A stretch of DNA of 64,000 nucleotides from Sphaerisporangium rubeum (GCF_014207705.1 NZ_JACHIU010000001.1:4022501-4086500); one strand, 5' to 3'; counted from the stretch's first letter, positions 51,349 through 60,485 are shown. A program made the numbers and translations. The notes: generated by a model not told the origin, from the sequence alone.

Positions 51349-52008
51349 TTGCGGCGAACCAAGATCCGCGTGGCACTTGTCACGGTTTTCTGCTTACTTC
51401 TCCTGGGGCACGCGCAGGCGGCGACCGCCGCCACGGCGAGCGGCCGTGTCCCCGACGATATGAACCAAGACATCAAGACCGCGGTGTACGCGGTGAACCG
51501 GTACTGGGCCGCGCACTGGCGGCAGTATTTCCCCGGCTACTACCGGCCGCCTTACGTGCTCGGCGCCTACGGCGGCGGGCTGCGCGCGGCACCGGTCTGC
51601 GGCAACAGCAGGGTGGCTTACGACAACGCGGTGTACTGCCCCTACGGTGACTACATCGCGTGGGACATCACGCTGATGGCCGGCGGGTACCGCGCCGGCG
51701 ACGCGTGGGTCTACCTCATCATCGCGCACGAATGGGCTCACGCCGTGCAGAACCGCATTCCCTCACGATTCGTGCCGGCCGCCAAGGAACTCCAGGCCGA
51801 CTGCCTCGCCGGCGCGGTCCTGTCCGGCGCCGCCAGGGACAGGACATTGGTGTTCGAGGACGGCGACGTCGGCGAACTCCGCGCCGCGCTACGCGCACTG
51901 GCCGACGACACCCCGTGGACCGACACCGGCGACCACGGCAACGCACGCCAGCGCGTGAACGCGTTCACCTACGGGACCCGCCACGGCGTGCGCGGGTGTC
52001 TGGCGTAG
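51349..52008 (+). CDS. Secreted neutral zinc metallopeptidase (YpfJ-like)
   Basis: A 219-residue exported protease. A signal peptide (core VALVTVFCLLLLG) ends near AQAATA. The zinc site HEWAHAVQ gives two His ligands and the catalytic Glu, and ELQADCLAGA gives the downstream Glu ligand of the family. The start is a TTG with a purine-rich AAAGG about 11 bases upstream; a GTG nine codons in is an alternative that shortens the signal. Mature length is about 190, short for the family. A decayed WD40 gene lies downstream on the opposite strand. Confidence 0.85.
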   Translation: MRRTKIRVALVTVFCLLLLGHAQAATAATASGRVPDDMNQDIKTAVYAVNRYWAAHWRQYFPGYYRPPYVLGAYGGGLRAAPVCGNSRVAYDNAVYCPYGDYIAWDITLMAGGYRAGDAWVYLIIAHEWAHAVQNRIPSRFVPAAKELQADCLAGAVLSGAARDRTLVFEDGDVGELRAALRALADDTPWTDTGDHGNARQRVNAFTYGTRHGVRGCLA

Positions 52009-52029
52009 GAGCGGAACGGCACCTGCGGC

Positions 52030-52255
52030 GCGCGCGGTCAGGGAACGGCCGAGCCGCCGCCGCGTGAGCAGGTCCCGGACCCGCTCGGTGCCGTCGTTCC
52101 CGCTGGTGACGGCGACGGGGGCGCCGCCGAGCCTGCCGGCAGCGACGGCCCACACGGTGCCTTTGTGCCGGTGAGCGGCGCGCCGTACGGCTCGGCGTCG
52201 CCGAGGGTCCACACCCGTGCGGTGCTTTCCAGGCTGATGGTGGCGCCGGCGGTCT
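52030..52255 (-). pseudogene. Frameshifted WD40-repeat remnant
   Basis: Read on the minus strand, one frame gives TISLESTARVWTLGDAEPYGAPLTG and the next frame continues with HKGTVWAVAAGRLGGAPVAVTSGNDGT...LLTRRRLGRSLTAR. Together these are about one and a half WD40 blades of the same style as the gene at 53923, broken by a frameshift near 52167. The expected Trp in the second blade (RVWD) has become RVRD, and a stop codon lies upstream of the first part. There is no start codon or ribosome site. It is the relic of a WD40 protein gene. Confidence 0.65.
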
Positions 52256-52371
52256 ATGCCGGGAACAACCTTGGATGTCCGTCGTTCGAATGTTCCCCGG
52301 ACGCCGCCGTGCCGCCGGCGCGACACCGACGGGCCTCCTGTCGTGCCGGCTGGATGCCTCGTGCGGTTCAC

Positions 52372-53091
52372 TCAGGATCGCCGTCCCGTGCGGCGGCGCA
52401 CGAGCCACCATCCGGCGGCGGCGAACATCGCGACCGCGACGGCGATCACCGGGAAGGTCCAGGCGGGGGCCGGGCCGCCACCGGCGACGGGGGTCGCGGT
52501 GAGCGAGGACGGCTCGGGGCTCTGCTCCGGGGACGCGGGGGTCTCGCCGGGGGACGGCGGAGCGGCGGGTGAAGCGGCCTGGTCCTCGGGACGTCCGGGG
52601 GTGCCGAGTGCGGTGAGGAGGTCGGCAGGCAAGGGGGACCCGGCGGGGACGCCGTCGGCGGGCCGCAGGGGGCCGGTGCCGGGTCGTACCTGCTGGTTTC
52701 CCGCGCACAGCGAGGTGGTCAGGTCGACGCCGGGGTCGACGGCCAGGAGCCCGGACGGGCCGGAGGCGGCGAAGACCAGGTAGCGGCGGCCGGTCTCGAA
52801 GTTCACGCCGCACGCCGCGCTGTCCCGGTTGGTGGCGACCTGGAACGTCGCCGTGGCCCGGCCCTTGTACACCTGGTCGGCCTGGAAGGTGAAGACGACC
52901 GGCGGCGTGATCCCCTCCGGCCCGCCGCCGATCTCACGGGAGGTCACGACCGTCCCGGTGAAGACCGCCGCGGCCTCCCGCATCTGGGCCGCCGGCTTGA
53001 GCGGCGCGCACGAACAGGCGCACGCCGTCCCCGGCGCGACGGCCAGCGCGGCGGTGACGAGCAGGATCACGATGACGGCACGCGACTTCAT
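52372..53091 (-). CDS. Secreted, membrane-anchored TIMP/netrin-like protein
   Basis: A 239-residue exported protein. The signal peptide ends at ACACSCAP, and the mature N-terminus carries the CxC motif of TIMP/netrin-like (NTR) domains, followed by a beta-barrel-like region with a further cysteine (SAACGVNF) and SLCAG. A Pro/Ser/Ala-rich stalk, a membrane helix (about residues 212-232) and a basic tail end the protein. NTR domains bind proteins or metals; no ligand is known. An upstream in-frame start is possible, but 53091 begins the clean signal peptide. Confidence 0.78.
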   Translation of the reverse strand: MKSRAVIVILLVTAALAVAPGTACACSCAPLKPAAQMREAAAVFTGTVVTSREIGGGPEGITPPVVFTFQADQVYKGRATATFQVATNRDSAACGVNFETGRRYLVFAASGPSGLLAVDPGVDLTTSLCAGNQQVRPGTGPLRPADGVPAGSPLPADLLTALGTPGRPEDQAASPAAPPSPGETPASPEQSPEPSSLTATPVAGGGPAPAWTFPVIAVAVAMFAAAGWWLVRRRTGRRS

Positions 53092-53291
53092 GCCCCCATC
53101 ACGTATCACAGGGCCCATCGGTTCGACCCTCCGCCACTCTGCCGGAGGGTGCTCACGTGACACGCCGGGTCACGGTGCCGCCGTCCCGGCCGGAGGATCG
53201 CGACGTCCTCGCCTCCTCGTCACCCGGCCGCGGCCCGGGACCGTGACACCCCGGCTCACGGGGCCGGCGTCCCGGCCCCGATAATCGGGTC

Positions 53292-53858
53292 GTGCTCACC
53301 CCCATTTCCCCCGTCGTCGCGGTCGGCGCCATGCGGACCACCGGTCAGCCGAGGCTGCATGCCGGGGAGCTCGTGCTCCGGCCCTGGAACGCCGACGACG
53401 TCGCGGTGGTGGTGGAGGCGTTCCGGGATCCGGCGATCCAGTTGTGGAACCTCGAAGGGGAGCTCGGCGAGGACCAGGCGGCGCGGCTCATCGGGGTGTG
53501 GCAGGCGCGGTGGCGGCTGGAGACGGGGGCCTCGTGGGCCGTCACCGAGCAGGGGGTGGTGCTCGGACGGGTGGGGTTGCGCACCGTCGACCTGGCGCTC
53601 GGGATCGGCGAGGTGGCGTACTGGACGCTGCCGGCCGCACGGAGGCGAGGGGTCACGGCGCGCGCGGTGAGCGAGCTGGCCCGGTGGGCTCTGGACGACC
53701 TCGGGCTGCACCGGCTGGAGCTGCGGCACTCCATGGCCAACGTCGCGTCCTGCCGGGTGGCCGGACGCGCGGGCTTCACGGCCGAAGGCGTGCTGCGCAG
53801 CGCGCTGCTGCACGCCGACGGCTGGCACGACATGCACATCCACGGCCTGGTCCGCTGA
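53292..53858 (+). CDS. GNAT (RimJ/RimL-type) acetyltransferase
   Basis: A 188-residue GCN5-related N-acetyltransferase. It has the N-terminal LRPWNADDVAVV segment, the acetyl-CoA loop AARRRGVTARAV and the late NVASCRVAGRAGF motif of the RimJ/RimL subgroup, which acetylates protein N-termini or small amines. The substrate is unknown. The GTG at 53292 is only 6 bases after a GATAAT -10-like sequence, suggesting a leaderless mRNA; ATG 53331 is the other possible start. It is divergent from the NTR-like gene. Confidence 0.88.
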   Translation: MLTPISPVVAVGAMRTTGQPRLHAGELVLRPWNADDVAVVVEAFRDPAIQLWNLEGELGEDQAARLIGVWQARWRLETGASWAVTEQGVVLGRVGLRTVDLALGIGEVAYWTLPAARRRGVTARAVSELARWALDDLGLHRLELRHSMANVASCRVAGRAGFTAEGVLRSALLHADGWHDMHIHGLVR

Positions 53859-53922
53859 CGCGGGGCCCGGCACGTGCGGAACGGTCTGTCCGGGGGTCCG
53901 CGGCCGGGGTAGGGTTTCGGGC

Positions 53923-55770
53923 TTGAACGTCCTCCGCTTCAGGGTGCTCGGGCCTGTGGCCGTGACGCTGGCCCTGCTCGCGCTGGTGGCGCCTGGTCCC
54001 GCCGTCCAGGAGACGGCACCGGCGCCGCGGCTGTGCGACGAGCGGCCGGCGACGCCGCCACCCGGCGTTCCCGAGGGGCCCGCCGTGGTCGGTGACGGGC
54101 ACACCGACATCACGGCGGTGGCGTTCGGGACGCTCGGGACGCGGACGGTGGCGGTCAGTTCGGGCAGGGAAGGCACGCTGCGGGTCTGGGACGTGCCGTC
54201 GCTGGCGCCGGCCGGGAAGCCGGTCGAGGTGGGTCGCGGCCTGAGCGTCATCGCGTCACGAAGGTTCGGCGGTGAGAAGCTCTCCGTGGCGCCGGACCGC
54301 GAGCAGGTCGCACGGCTCGGCGGCCGGCCCACCCGCGTGACGGCCGGTGACGAGCTCGTGCTGACCGACGTGGCGACCGGACGCCGGGTGGGACCGCGGA
54401 TCCCGCTCGGGGAGGACAACGGGGTCAACGGGCTGGTGGTGCTGGACGTCGGCGGCCGGCCCACGGCGGTGGTGAACGACGACGGCGGGGACGAGAACGA
54501 GCCGGGCCCCGACCCGCTGCGGTTCTTCGACCTGCGCACCGGCCGACGGCTCGGCGGCATCACCGGTGACTTCTCCACGGTGCGCGCGGTGTCCCTGCGC
54601 GGCCGCGTCGCGCTGCTCACGGTGGACCAGCCCGTGGACGACGCGGGGACCGCCTCGGGGACGATCACGCTGTGGGACCCGGAGAGCCGCCGCCGGCTCG
54701 CGGTCATCCCCGGCCCGGACCTCCCCGCGTCGGGTGGCCGGATCATGTCCCGTGGCCAGCACGTGGCCACCGCGTCCGTCGGCGGTCACGCGTACGCGCT
54801 GGCCGGCGGCGCCGACGACACCCTGCGGCTGTGGGACCTGGACGAGGCACGGCTGGTGGCGTCCGTCACGCCGGAGGGTCACACCGACGAGATCACGGGG
54901 GTGGCCACGACCGGCGGCGGGTCCGGCCCGCCGTTCGCCGTCACCGGCGGGACCGACGGCCGGATCGTCGTCTGGGACCTCGCGGCCGGCCGGCGGTCCG
55001 GCCCGGTGATGACGCACCCCGATGGCCCGGTGGTCCTCGTCGCCACCGGACGGATCGGCGGACGCCAGGTCGTCGCGAGCAGCGGCGGCGGCGTGCTGCG
55101 CCTGTGGGACCTGGCCACCCGCACCGGGATCGGCGAGCCGATCCCGGTGGGTGAGACGGCCGTGGTCGCCGCGTACGGCGGACGCATGCTGCTGCTCGAG
55201 ACCAGAGGCGGCCGTACCCGGGTGACGGATCTCGCCACCCGGGCCGCCACCGGCACGCCGGTGGCCGTCGCCGCCACTTCGCCGGGCCGCTACCTGCTGA
55301 TGGACCTGGACGGCAGGACGGCGGTGGTGGAGGTGCGGCGGCGGTCGCGCGTGTCGGATCTGGCGACGGGAAGGCGTCTGCGCACCGTGCTCAAGGCCGG
55401 CGGCGAGGACGCGTTCACCTCCGGCCGCCTGCGCTGCGCTCCTGTGGTGCTGTCCGGACGCGGCGACGCGGTGCACGTCTGGGACCCTCGCACCGGTGCG
55501 GAGGTCGCGGCCCCGCTGCGCGGCCACCGCAAGGGTGTCCAGAGTGTCCTGTACGGCAGGCTCGGTGACCGGCCGGTCGCGGTCACGATGGCGGGGGACG
55601 GCGTGGTCCGGCTGTGGGACCTCACCGGTCCCGCCGTGCTCGGCACGGTGGACACCGGCCGCGCCTACGTGCGGCTGGCTCTCGGCGTGGTGGGGGGCCG
55701 TACCGTGCTGGTCGCGGCCGGCCGCGACGAGCAAGTCCGCACCTGGGACCTCGGCCCCGCGCCGGTGTGA
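53923..55770 (+). CDS. Exported WD40-repeat beta-propeller protein
   Basis: A 615-residue protein with a signal-like N-terminus (LRFRVLGPVAVTLALLALVAPG) and about seven or eight WD40 blades. The Trp-Asp ends are clear: RVWDVPS, TLWDPES, RLWDLDEA, VVWDLAAG, RLWDLATR, HVWDPRT, RLWDLTG and RTWDLG. WD40 propellers are protein-interaction platforms. The TTG at 53923 lies 7 bases after TAGGGT, a -10-like sequence, as in leaderless mRNAs. A GTG at 53943 is an alternative that would break the signal peptide. It converges with the SRPBCC gene. Confidence 0.85.
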   Translation: MNVLRFRVLGPVAVTLALLALVAPGPAVQETAPAPRLCDERPATPPPGVPEGPAVVGDGHTDITAVAFGTLGTRTVAVSSGREGTLRVWDVPSLAPAGKPVEVGRGLSVIASRRFGGEKLSVAPDREQVARLGGRPTRVTAGDELVLTDVATGRRVGPRIPLGEDNGVNGLVVLDVGGRPTAVVNDDGGDENEPGPDPLRFFDLRTGRRLGGITGDFSTVRAVSLRGRVALLTVDQPVDDAGTASGTITLWDPESRRRLAVIPGPDLPASGGRIMSRGQHVATASVGGHAYALAGGADDTLRLWDLDEARLVASVTPEGHTDEITGVATTGGGSGPPFAVTGGTDGRIVVWDLAAGRRSGPVMTHPDGPVVLVATGRIGGRQVVASSGGGVLRLWDLATRTGIGEPIPVGETAVVAAYGGRMLLLETRGGRTRVTDLATRAATGTPVAVAATSPGRYLLMDLDGRTAVVEVRRRSRVSDLATGRRLRTVLKAGGEDAFTSGRLRCAPVVLSGRGDAVHVWDPRTGAEVAAPLRGHRKGVQSVLYGRLGDRPVAVTMAGDGVVRLWDLTGPAVLGTVDTGRAYVRLALGVVGGRTVLVAAGRDEQVRTWDLGPAPV

Positions 55771-56238
55771 TCAGCGGGCTTTGGCCTCCTCGGGGAGGTC
55801 CAGGTACGCGCCGACGCGGTCGAACGCGCCGGACCACACCTCGTGCGTGAAGAAGTCGCGTTCCTCGACGGTGCGCAGGCCGCTCTGGGTGACGACCATG
55901 CGGGTCTTGCCGTCCATGTCCTCGAACTGGATCTCGATGGTGGTGTCCAGGCGGTCGCCGTCCGGGGTCCAGCCGGTGGAGCTCATCACCAGGCGGCGTG
56001 GCCGGTCGACGACCTGGAAGACGTTGCGCTCGCGGAACGGCTTGTCGGGGTCGCCCCAGGCGAGCACCCACTCGCCGCCGACGCGGGGGTCGCACTCGGC
56101 CTCGACGAAGCCGTGCGCGGGGTGGCCGTTGGCGTCGATGGTGAACCAGACCTTCTGCGCCTCGGCGTCGGTGAACGCGTCGAAGACGGCCTCCGGCGGG
56201 TGGTCGAAGAGACGCTCGACGGTCAGCTGGTGACTCAT
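55771..56238 (-). CDS. SRPBCC (AHSA1-like) protein
   Basis: A 155-residue START/Bet v1-like fold protein of the AHSA1 type, with LTVERLFDHPPEAVFDAFTD at the start and the GWTPDGDRLDTTIEIQFED...VVTQSGL segment near the end. Such proteins bind hydrophobic ligands, and actinobacterial members are often encoded with an ArsR regulator. Here the ATG overlaps the ArsR-type stop by 4 bases. Its stop directly abuts the convergent WD40 gene's stop. Confidence 0.9.
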   Translation of the reverse strand: MSHQLTVERLFDHPPEAVFDAFTDAEAQKVWFTIDANGHPAHGFVEAECDPRVGGEWVLAWGDPDKPFRERNVFQVVDRPRRLVMSSTGWTPDGDRLDTTIEIQFEDMDGKTRMVVTQSGLRTVEERDFFTHEVWSGAFDRVGAYLDLPEEAKAR

Positions 56239-56585
56239 TGGGGGTTTCCCTTCTCGCTGTTCTTGGTGCTCTTGCCGTCCAGGTAGGCCTCCAGGCCGTC
56301 GAGCCTGCGTTCCCACTGGCGGCGGTAGATGTCGATCCATTCCACGGCGTCCTCCAGGCGTCCGGGACCGAGGCGGCACGTGCGCACCCGGCCGGCCTTC
56401 TCGGTGGTGACCAGCCGCGCGTCCTCGAGCACCTGGATGTGCTTCTTGAGCCCGGTCAGGGTCATGCCGAACGGTTCGGCCAGCTCGGTGACGGAGGCCG
56501 GACCGCCACCGAGCCTGACGAGGATCTCGCGCCTCGTCGGGTCCGACAGGGCGGCGAACGTGCGATCGAGCAAAGACTGAACCAT
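56235..56585 (-). CDS. ArsR-family regulator, leaderless
   Basis: A 116-residue winged-HTH regulator, with FAALSDPTRREILVRLGGGPASVTELA followed by the recognition helix FGMTLTGLKKHIQVLEDARLV. No metal-binding Cys pair is seen, so it belongs to the SRPBCC-linked, non-metal group. The ATG at 56585 is preferred over the GTG at 56594: a TTGACT-N18-TATAGT promoter ends 7 bases upstream, so transcription should start at or next to the A of the ATG, and no ribosome site exists. A palindrome over the start codon suggests autorepression. The SRPBCC gene is coupled downstream. Confidence 0.9.
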   Translation of the reverse strand: MVQSLLDRTFAALSDPTRREILVRLGGGPASVTELAEPFGMTLTGLKKHIQVLEDARLVTTEKAGRVRTCRLGPGRLEDAVEWIDIYRRQWERRLDGLEAYLDGKSTKNSEKGNPQ

Positions 56586-56593
56586 GTGGTTCA
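56578..56593. promoter_or_regulatory. ArsR autoregulatory operator over the start codon
   Basis: TGAACCA and TGGTTCA form a perfect 7-base inverted repeat around TG. It covers the transcription start and the ATG of the ArsR gene, as would be needed to block RNA polymerase. Confidence 0.65.
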
Positions 56594-56622
56594 CTATAGG
56601 CCGTCACCTGCGGAGCAGTCAA
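56593..56622 (-). promoter_or_regulatory. Promoter of the ArsR-SRPBCC pair
   Basis: On the minus strand, TTGACT and TATAGT are 18 bases apart. The -10 ends 7 bases before the ATG of the ArsR gene, which makes the mRNA leaderless. Confidence 0.7.
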
Positions 56623-56822
56623 CGGTTCCGGTGAACGGCGGCCAGGCGGGGACGTGGCGGCGGGGATGCCTGTCCAGCCGTGTCCAGGATCGGGGGCAGG
56701 CGACGGCGGAGGTGTTCACCATGTGAGGCAAGCCGGTGTGCGGCCCGCGCCGAGGCGCGGTTCGCCGGTGCCGGACGGATGAACGACTGGTGCCTGACCC
56801 ACTCGAAAGGTTCATCGCGGAC

Positions 56823-57806
56823 GTGAAGCGAAAGACGATCACGCGGCTCGTGCTCGGGGCCGCACTCGCGGCGGGAGTCGTGGGGGGTGCCGCCGGACCG
56901 GCGTCGGCGGACACGCGGTTACCGGCGCCGGCGAACGTGCAGGCCCTGCATGTGTCGGACACCGGCGCGGATCTGCAGTGGCTGCGGAACGGCGCGTCGG
57001 CACAGGACGTCGTGGAGATCAAGAACGGGACGGTGTGGCGGGAGTACGCCAGGGGCCTGTACGGCCAGCTGCTGCTCACCGGGCTGACGCCGGGGGCCAC
57101 GTACACCTTCCGGGTCTACTCGATCCCGGTGGCGGGGCTCGGGTACGTCACCAGCGACCGTTCCGCGCCGGTGTCGTTCACGACGCTGCCCGGGCCGGAC
57201 ACCGTGCCGCCGGCGACCCCGGCGGCGCCGACCTTCAGCTCCGTCACCACGACGACGGCCGACGTGTTCTGGCCGGAGACCACCGACAACGTGCAGGTCA
57301 CCGGGTACCACCTGCAGCAACTGGCCGGCGGCACGTGGACGACGATCCGCACGGTGGGGCCGGCCGCGCGGTTCCAGACGGTGACCGGGCTGTCCCCCGG
57401 CACGTCCTACGACTTCGCGGTGATCGCCTTCGACGCGCGCGGCAACCAGTCGGCCCGTTCGGCGACCGGCGTGCTGACCACCCTGGCCACCACCTCGGTG
57501 CCGGTGTGCACCGTGCAGATCATCACGTACAACCCGGGCTTCACGGCGAACGTGAACGTCGTGAACACCACCGTCGCGCCGGTCACCGGCTGGACCGTCG
57601 GATTCACGCTGCCGGCCACGGCCACCGTGAACAACGTGTTCAACGGCGTGCTGACCCGCGACGGCGCGAACGGCACGCTCACCCCCCGGTCGTACACCAC
57701 CACCATCGGCCCCGGCGGCCGCCTGTCGGTCGGTTTCACCGGCTCGGCCGTCCCGTTCACCCCGCCGAGCGCGTTCACGTTCAACGGGGTCCCCTGCACG
57801 TCGTGA
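56823..57806 (+). CDS. Secreted FnIII-FnIII-CBM2 protein
   Basis: A 327-residue exported protein. A signal peptide ends near GPASAD (about residue 31). Two fibronectin type III domains (about 35-122 and 130-220) and a C-terminal family-2 carbohydrate-binding module (about 225-326, framed by a CysCys pair and with the GWTVGFTLP Trp) follow. No catalytic domain is present, so it is a binding protein for cellulose or chitin, or an accessory factor for glycoside hydrolases. The GTG start has GAAAGG about a dozen bases upstream. Confidence 0.85.
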   Translation: MKRKTITRLVLGAALAAGVVGGAAGPASADTRLPAPANVQALHVSDTGADLQWLRNGASAQDVVEIKNGTVWREYARGLYGQLLLTGLTPGATYTFRVYSIPVAGLGYVTSDRSAPVSFTTLPGPDTVPPATPAAPTFSSVTTTTADVFWPETTDNVQVTGYHLQQLAGGTWTTIRTVGPAARFQTVTGLSPGTSYDFAVIAFDARGNQSARSATGVLTTLATTSVPVCTVQIITYNPGFTANVNVVNTTVAPVTGWTVGFTLPATATVNNVFNGVLTRDGANGTLTPRSYTTTIGPGGRLSVGFTGSAVPFTPPSAFTFNGVPCTS

Positions 57807-57854
57807 CGTGACACCGGCCCGCGCCGTCTCCCGCACGGGCCGCACGTCACGGCC

Positions 57855-57888
57855 CCGGACGGCCCGCATTCGCGTGCGGGCCGTCCGG
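57855..57888 (+). terminator. Strong terminator hairpin after the FnIII-CBM2 gene
   Basis: CCGGACGGCCCGCA and TGCGGGCCGTCCGG make a perfect 14-bp stem with a TTCGCG loop, about 50 bases past the stop. Confidence 0.8.
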
Positions 57889-57947
57889 CATGGTTTCCTT
57901 CCCCCATCGACGGTCGTCCCCCCGGGCCCGAGGGGCCCTCATCTGAC

Positions 57948-60485
57948 GTGGCGGCGTGGCGCGCCGGCGAGGTCCGCACCGTGGCGGACCTCGCGCGTGT
58001 CCTGCGTGAGCTGCGCCGTCGTCATGCGCGCAGGCAGGGCAGGCCGGAGCCGACCTATCGCGAGCTGGCCGCCGCCACCGGGTGGTCGCACGGCATCATC
58101 GGGGAGTACCTGTCGGGCCGCATCCTGCCGCCGACCGAGCGTTTCGACATCCTGATCGGGCTGCTCGGCGCGAGTCCCGCCGAGATGGGTGCCCTCGCCA
58201 CGGCGCGGGACCAGGTGGAGGAGAACCGCAGGGCCGCGGCCCCGGAGCAGGGCCCGGTGCCGCGGCAGCTCCCGCTGGACGTGTTCGGCTTCACCGGCCG
58301 CGCCGCTCAGCTCGCCGAGCTGGACGCCGCGCTCGCCGCCGGCGAGCGCCGGCCGGCGGTGGTGATCTCCGCGGTGGCGGGGACGGCGGGGGTCGGCAAG
58401 ACCGCGCTCGCGGTGCACTGGTCGCACCGGGTGGCCAGGCGATTCCCCGGCGGCCAGCTCTACATGGACCTGCGCGGGTACGACCCCGGCAGCCCGGTGA
58501 CCGCCGCCGACGCGCTGGCGGCCTTCCTGCGCGCGCTCGGCGTGCGGCCGGCCGACATCCCCGAGGACCTCGACGAGCGGGCCGCGCGTTACCGCACGCT
58601 GCTGGCCGGACGCCGCGTGCTTGTGGTGCTGGACAACGCGCACGGCGCCGACCACGTGCGTCCGCTCCTGCCGGGCTCGGCGTCGTGCATGGTGGTGGTG
58701 ACCAGCCGGGACGCGCTGACGGGGCTGGTGGCGCGTGAAGGCGCGCTGCGCATCGACCTCACCACCCTCACCGCGGCCGAGGCGGCCGGCCTGCTGCGCG
58801 GCCTCATCGGGCCCCGGGTGGACGAGACGCCTGACGACGCGGCGGCGCTCGCCGAGGCGTGCGCGCGGCTGCCGCTCGCGCTGCGCGTCGCCGCCGAGAT
58901 GGCCACGTCACGGCCCACGGCGCCGCTGTCGGAGCTGGTGGCAGAGCTGCGCGACGAGGCGCGCCGCCTGGACCTGCTGGACGCCGCGGGGGACACGCGC
59001 ACGGCGGTGCGGTCGGTGTTCTCGTGGTCCCACCGGCACCTGAGCGGCGAGGCGGCCCGCCTGTTCGACCTGCTCGGCCTGCATCCGGGCCGCGAGTTCG
59101 ACATGTACGGCGCCGCCGCGCTGGCGGGGACCGGGACGGCACGCGCGGCGGCGCTGCTCGACGAGCTGGCACGCGGTCACCTAATCGAGCAGGCGGGCCC
59201 CGGCAGGTACGCCATGCACGACCTGCTGCGGGCCTTCGCGGTGGAGCGCGCCACCGGCGGCGATGAGCCGCTGACCCGGCTGTTCGATCACTACCTGAGC
59301 ACCGCCGCGGCGGCCATGGACACGTTGTACCCCTACGAGCGCGGCCGGCCGGCGGTGCCGCCGCCGCGCACCCCCGGCCCGCCGGTCGGCGACGCCGATC
59401 AGGCGTCCCGCTGGCTGGAGCGGGAACGGCCCGCGCTGGTCGCGGTGGCCGTGCACGCCGCGCGGCACGGCCGGCCGCGGCACGCCGTCGATCTGTCCCG
59501 CGTCCTGTGGCGCCACCTGGAGGTGCACTGCCACTCCACCGAGGCGCTGACGCTGCACGGCGCCGCGGCCGAGGCGGCGCTCGCCACCGGTCACGGCGTC
59601 GCCGGAGTGCTGACCAACCTCGGCGCCGTCCACTGGTGGCTCGGCGACCACCACCAGGCGGGTGCCACGTTCGAGCAGGCCCTGGCGAGCGCACGGCGCG
59701 AAGGCGACGCCGAGGGTGAGGCGCGGGTGCTCGGCCGGCTCGGCCTGGTGCACGAGCGGCTCGGCGACCTCGACCGGTCCCTGGCGGTCATGCGCGCCGC
59801 GCTCGCGGTCTTCGAGCGGACGGGGAACCGCCACGCGCAGGGCACGCAGTTCGTCAACATCGGCATCATGTGCCGGCGGCTCGGCCGGTACGAGGAGGCG
59901 GCGGCGTACCAGACGCGGGCCGCCGAGGTGTTCACCGAGCTCGGGGACCGGCGGCTGCGGGGGTACGCGCTCGGCAACCTCGGCGCGCTGGACAACCTGC
60001 TCGGCCGGTACGCCGAAGCGCTGGAGCATCTCGGCCGGTCGCTCGCCGACTGCCGCGCGGCCCGCGACCCCGGCGGCGAGGGCAGCGCGATCGGCACGAC
60101 CGGCGCGGTGTACCTGCGGCTCGGCCGGCACGCGGAGGCCCTGGACCACCTGCACCGCGCGCTCGCCATCAGCCGCGAGACGGCCGACCGCAACCTTGAG
60201 GTGGAGACGCTCAACACGCTCGGCGAGACGCTGAGCGCCATGGGACAGCCCGGCGCCGCGCTCACCCGGCACCGCGCCGCGCTGACGCTGGCCGAGCGGA
60301 CCGGGGACCGGTACGAGCACGCACGCGCGACGGACGGGATCGCGCACGTCCTGGCCCGCACCGGCCACGAGGCGGAGGCCCGTGAGCACTGGCGCGCCGC
60401 GCTCGCGACCTACCGCAGCCTCGGTGTGCCGGATGCGGACCGGGTGCCGGCCGGCCTCGGCGACCCGCCGCCTGCTACGCCTTGA
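57948..60485 (+). CDS. XRE-NB-ARC-TPR (STAND) regulator
   Basis: An 845-residue STAND protein. It has an N-terminal XRE-like HTH (about residues 8-85), an NB-ARC ATPase (about 108-400) with Walker A GTAGVGKTA, Walker B RVLVVLDNA and the ARLPLAL motif, and TPR repeats at about 540-835. It is AfsR-like but lacks a BTAD. Such proteins are ATP-switched transcription factors in actinobacteria; some STAND proteins act in phage defence, but no effector domain is present here. GTG follows GAGGGG. Its end overlaps the carbonic anhydrase stop by 11 bases. Confidence 0.9.
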   Translation: MAAWRAGEVRTVADLARVLRELRRRHARRQGRPEPTYRELAAATGWSHGIIGEYLSGRILPPTERFDILIGLLGASPAEMGALATARDQVEENRRAAAPEQGPVPRQLPLDVFGFTGRAAQLAELDAALAAGERRPAVVISAVAGTAGVGKTALAVHWSHRVARRFPGGQLYMDLRGYDPGSPVTAADALAAFLRALGVRPADIPEDLDERAARYRTLLAGRRVLVVLDNAHGADHVRPLLPGSASCMVVVTSRDALTGLVAREGALRIDLTTLTAAEAAGLLRGLIGPRVDETPDDAAALAEACARLPLALRVAAEMATSRPTAPLSELVAELRDEARRLDLLDAAGDTRTAVRSVFSWSHRHLSGEAARLFDLLGLHPGREFDMYGAAALAGTGTARAAALLDELARGHLIEQAGPGRYAMHDLLRAFAVERATGGDEPLTRLFDHYLSTAAAAMDTLYPYERGRPAVPPPRTPGPPVGDADQASRWLERERPALVAVAVHAARHGRPRHAVDLSRVLWRHLEVHCHSTEALTLHGAAAEAALATGHGVAGVLTNLGAVHWWLGDHHQAGATFEQALASARREGDAEGEARVLGRLGLVHERLGDLDRSLAVMRAALAVFERTGNRHAQGTQFVNIGIMCRRLGRYEEAAAYQTRAAEVFTELGDRRLRGYALGNLGALDNLLGRYAEALEHLGRSLADCRAARDPGGEGSAIGTTGAVYLRLGRHAEALDHLHRALAISRETADRNLEVETLNTLGETLSAMGQPGAALTRHRAALTLAERTGDRYEHARATDGIAHVLARTGHEAEAREHWRAALATYRSLGVPDADRVPAGLGDPPPATP

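Noticed and set aside
57948..60485. NB-ARC-TPR protein as a phage-defence STAND (Avs-like) system
   Set aside because: It has an N-terminal XRE DNA-binding domain and no nuclease, TIR, protease or membrane effector. A transcription factor is the simpler reading.
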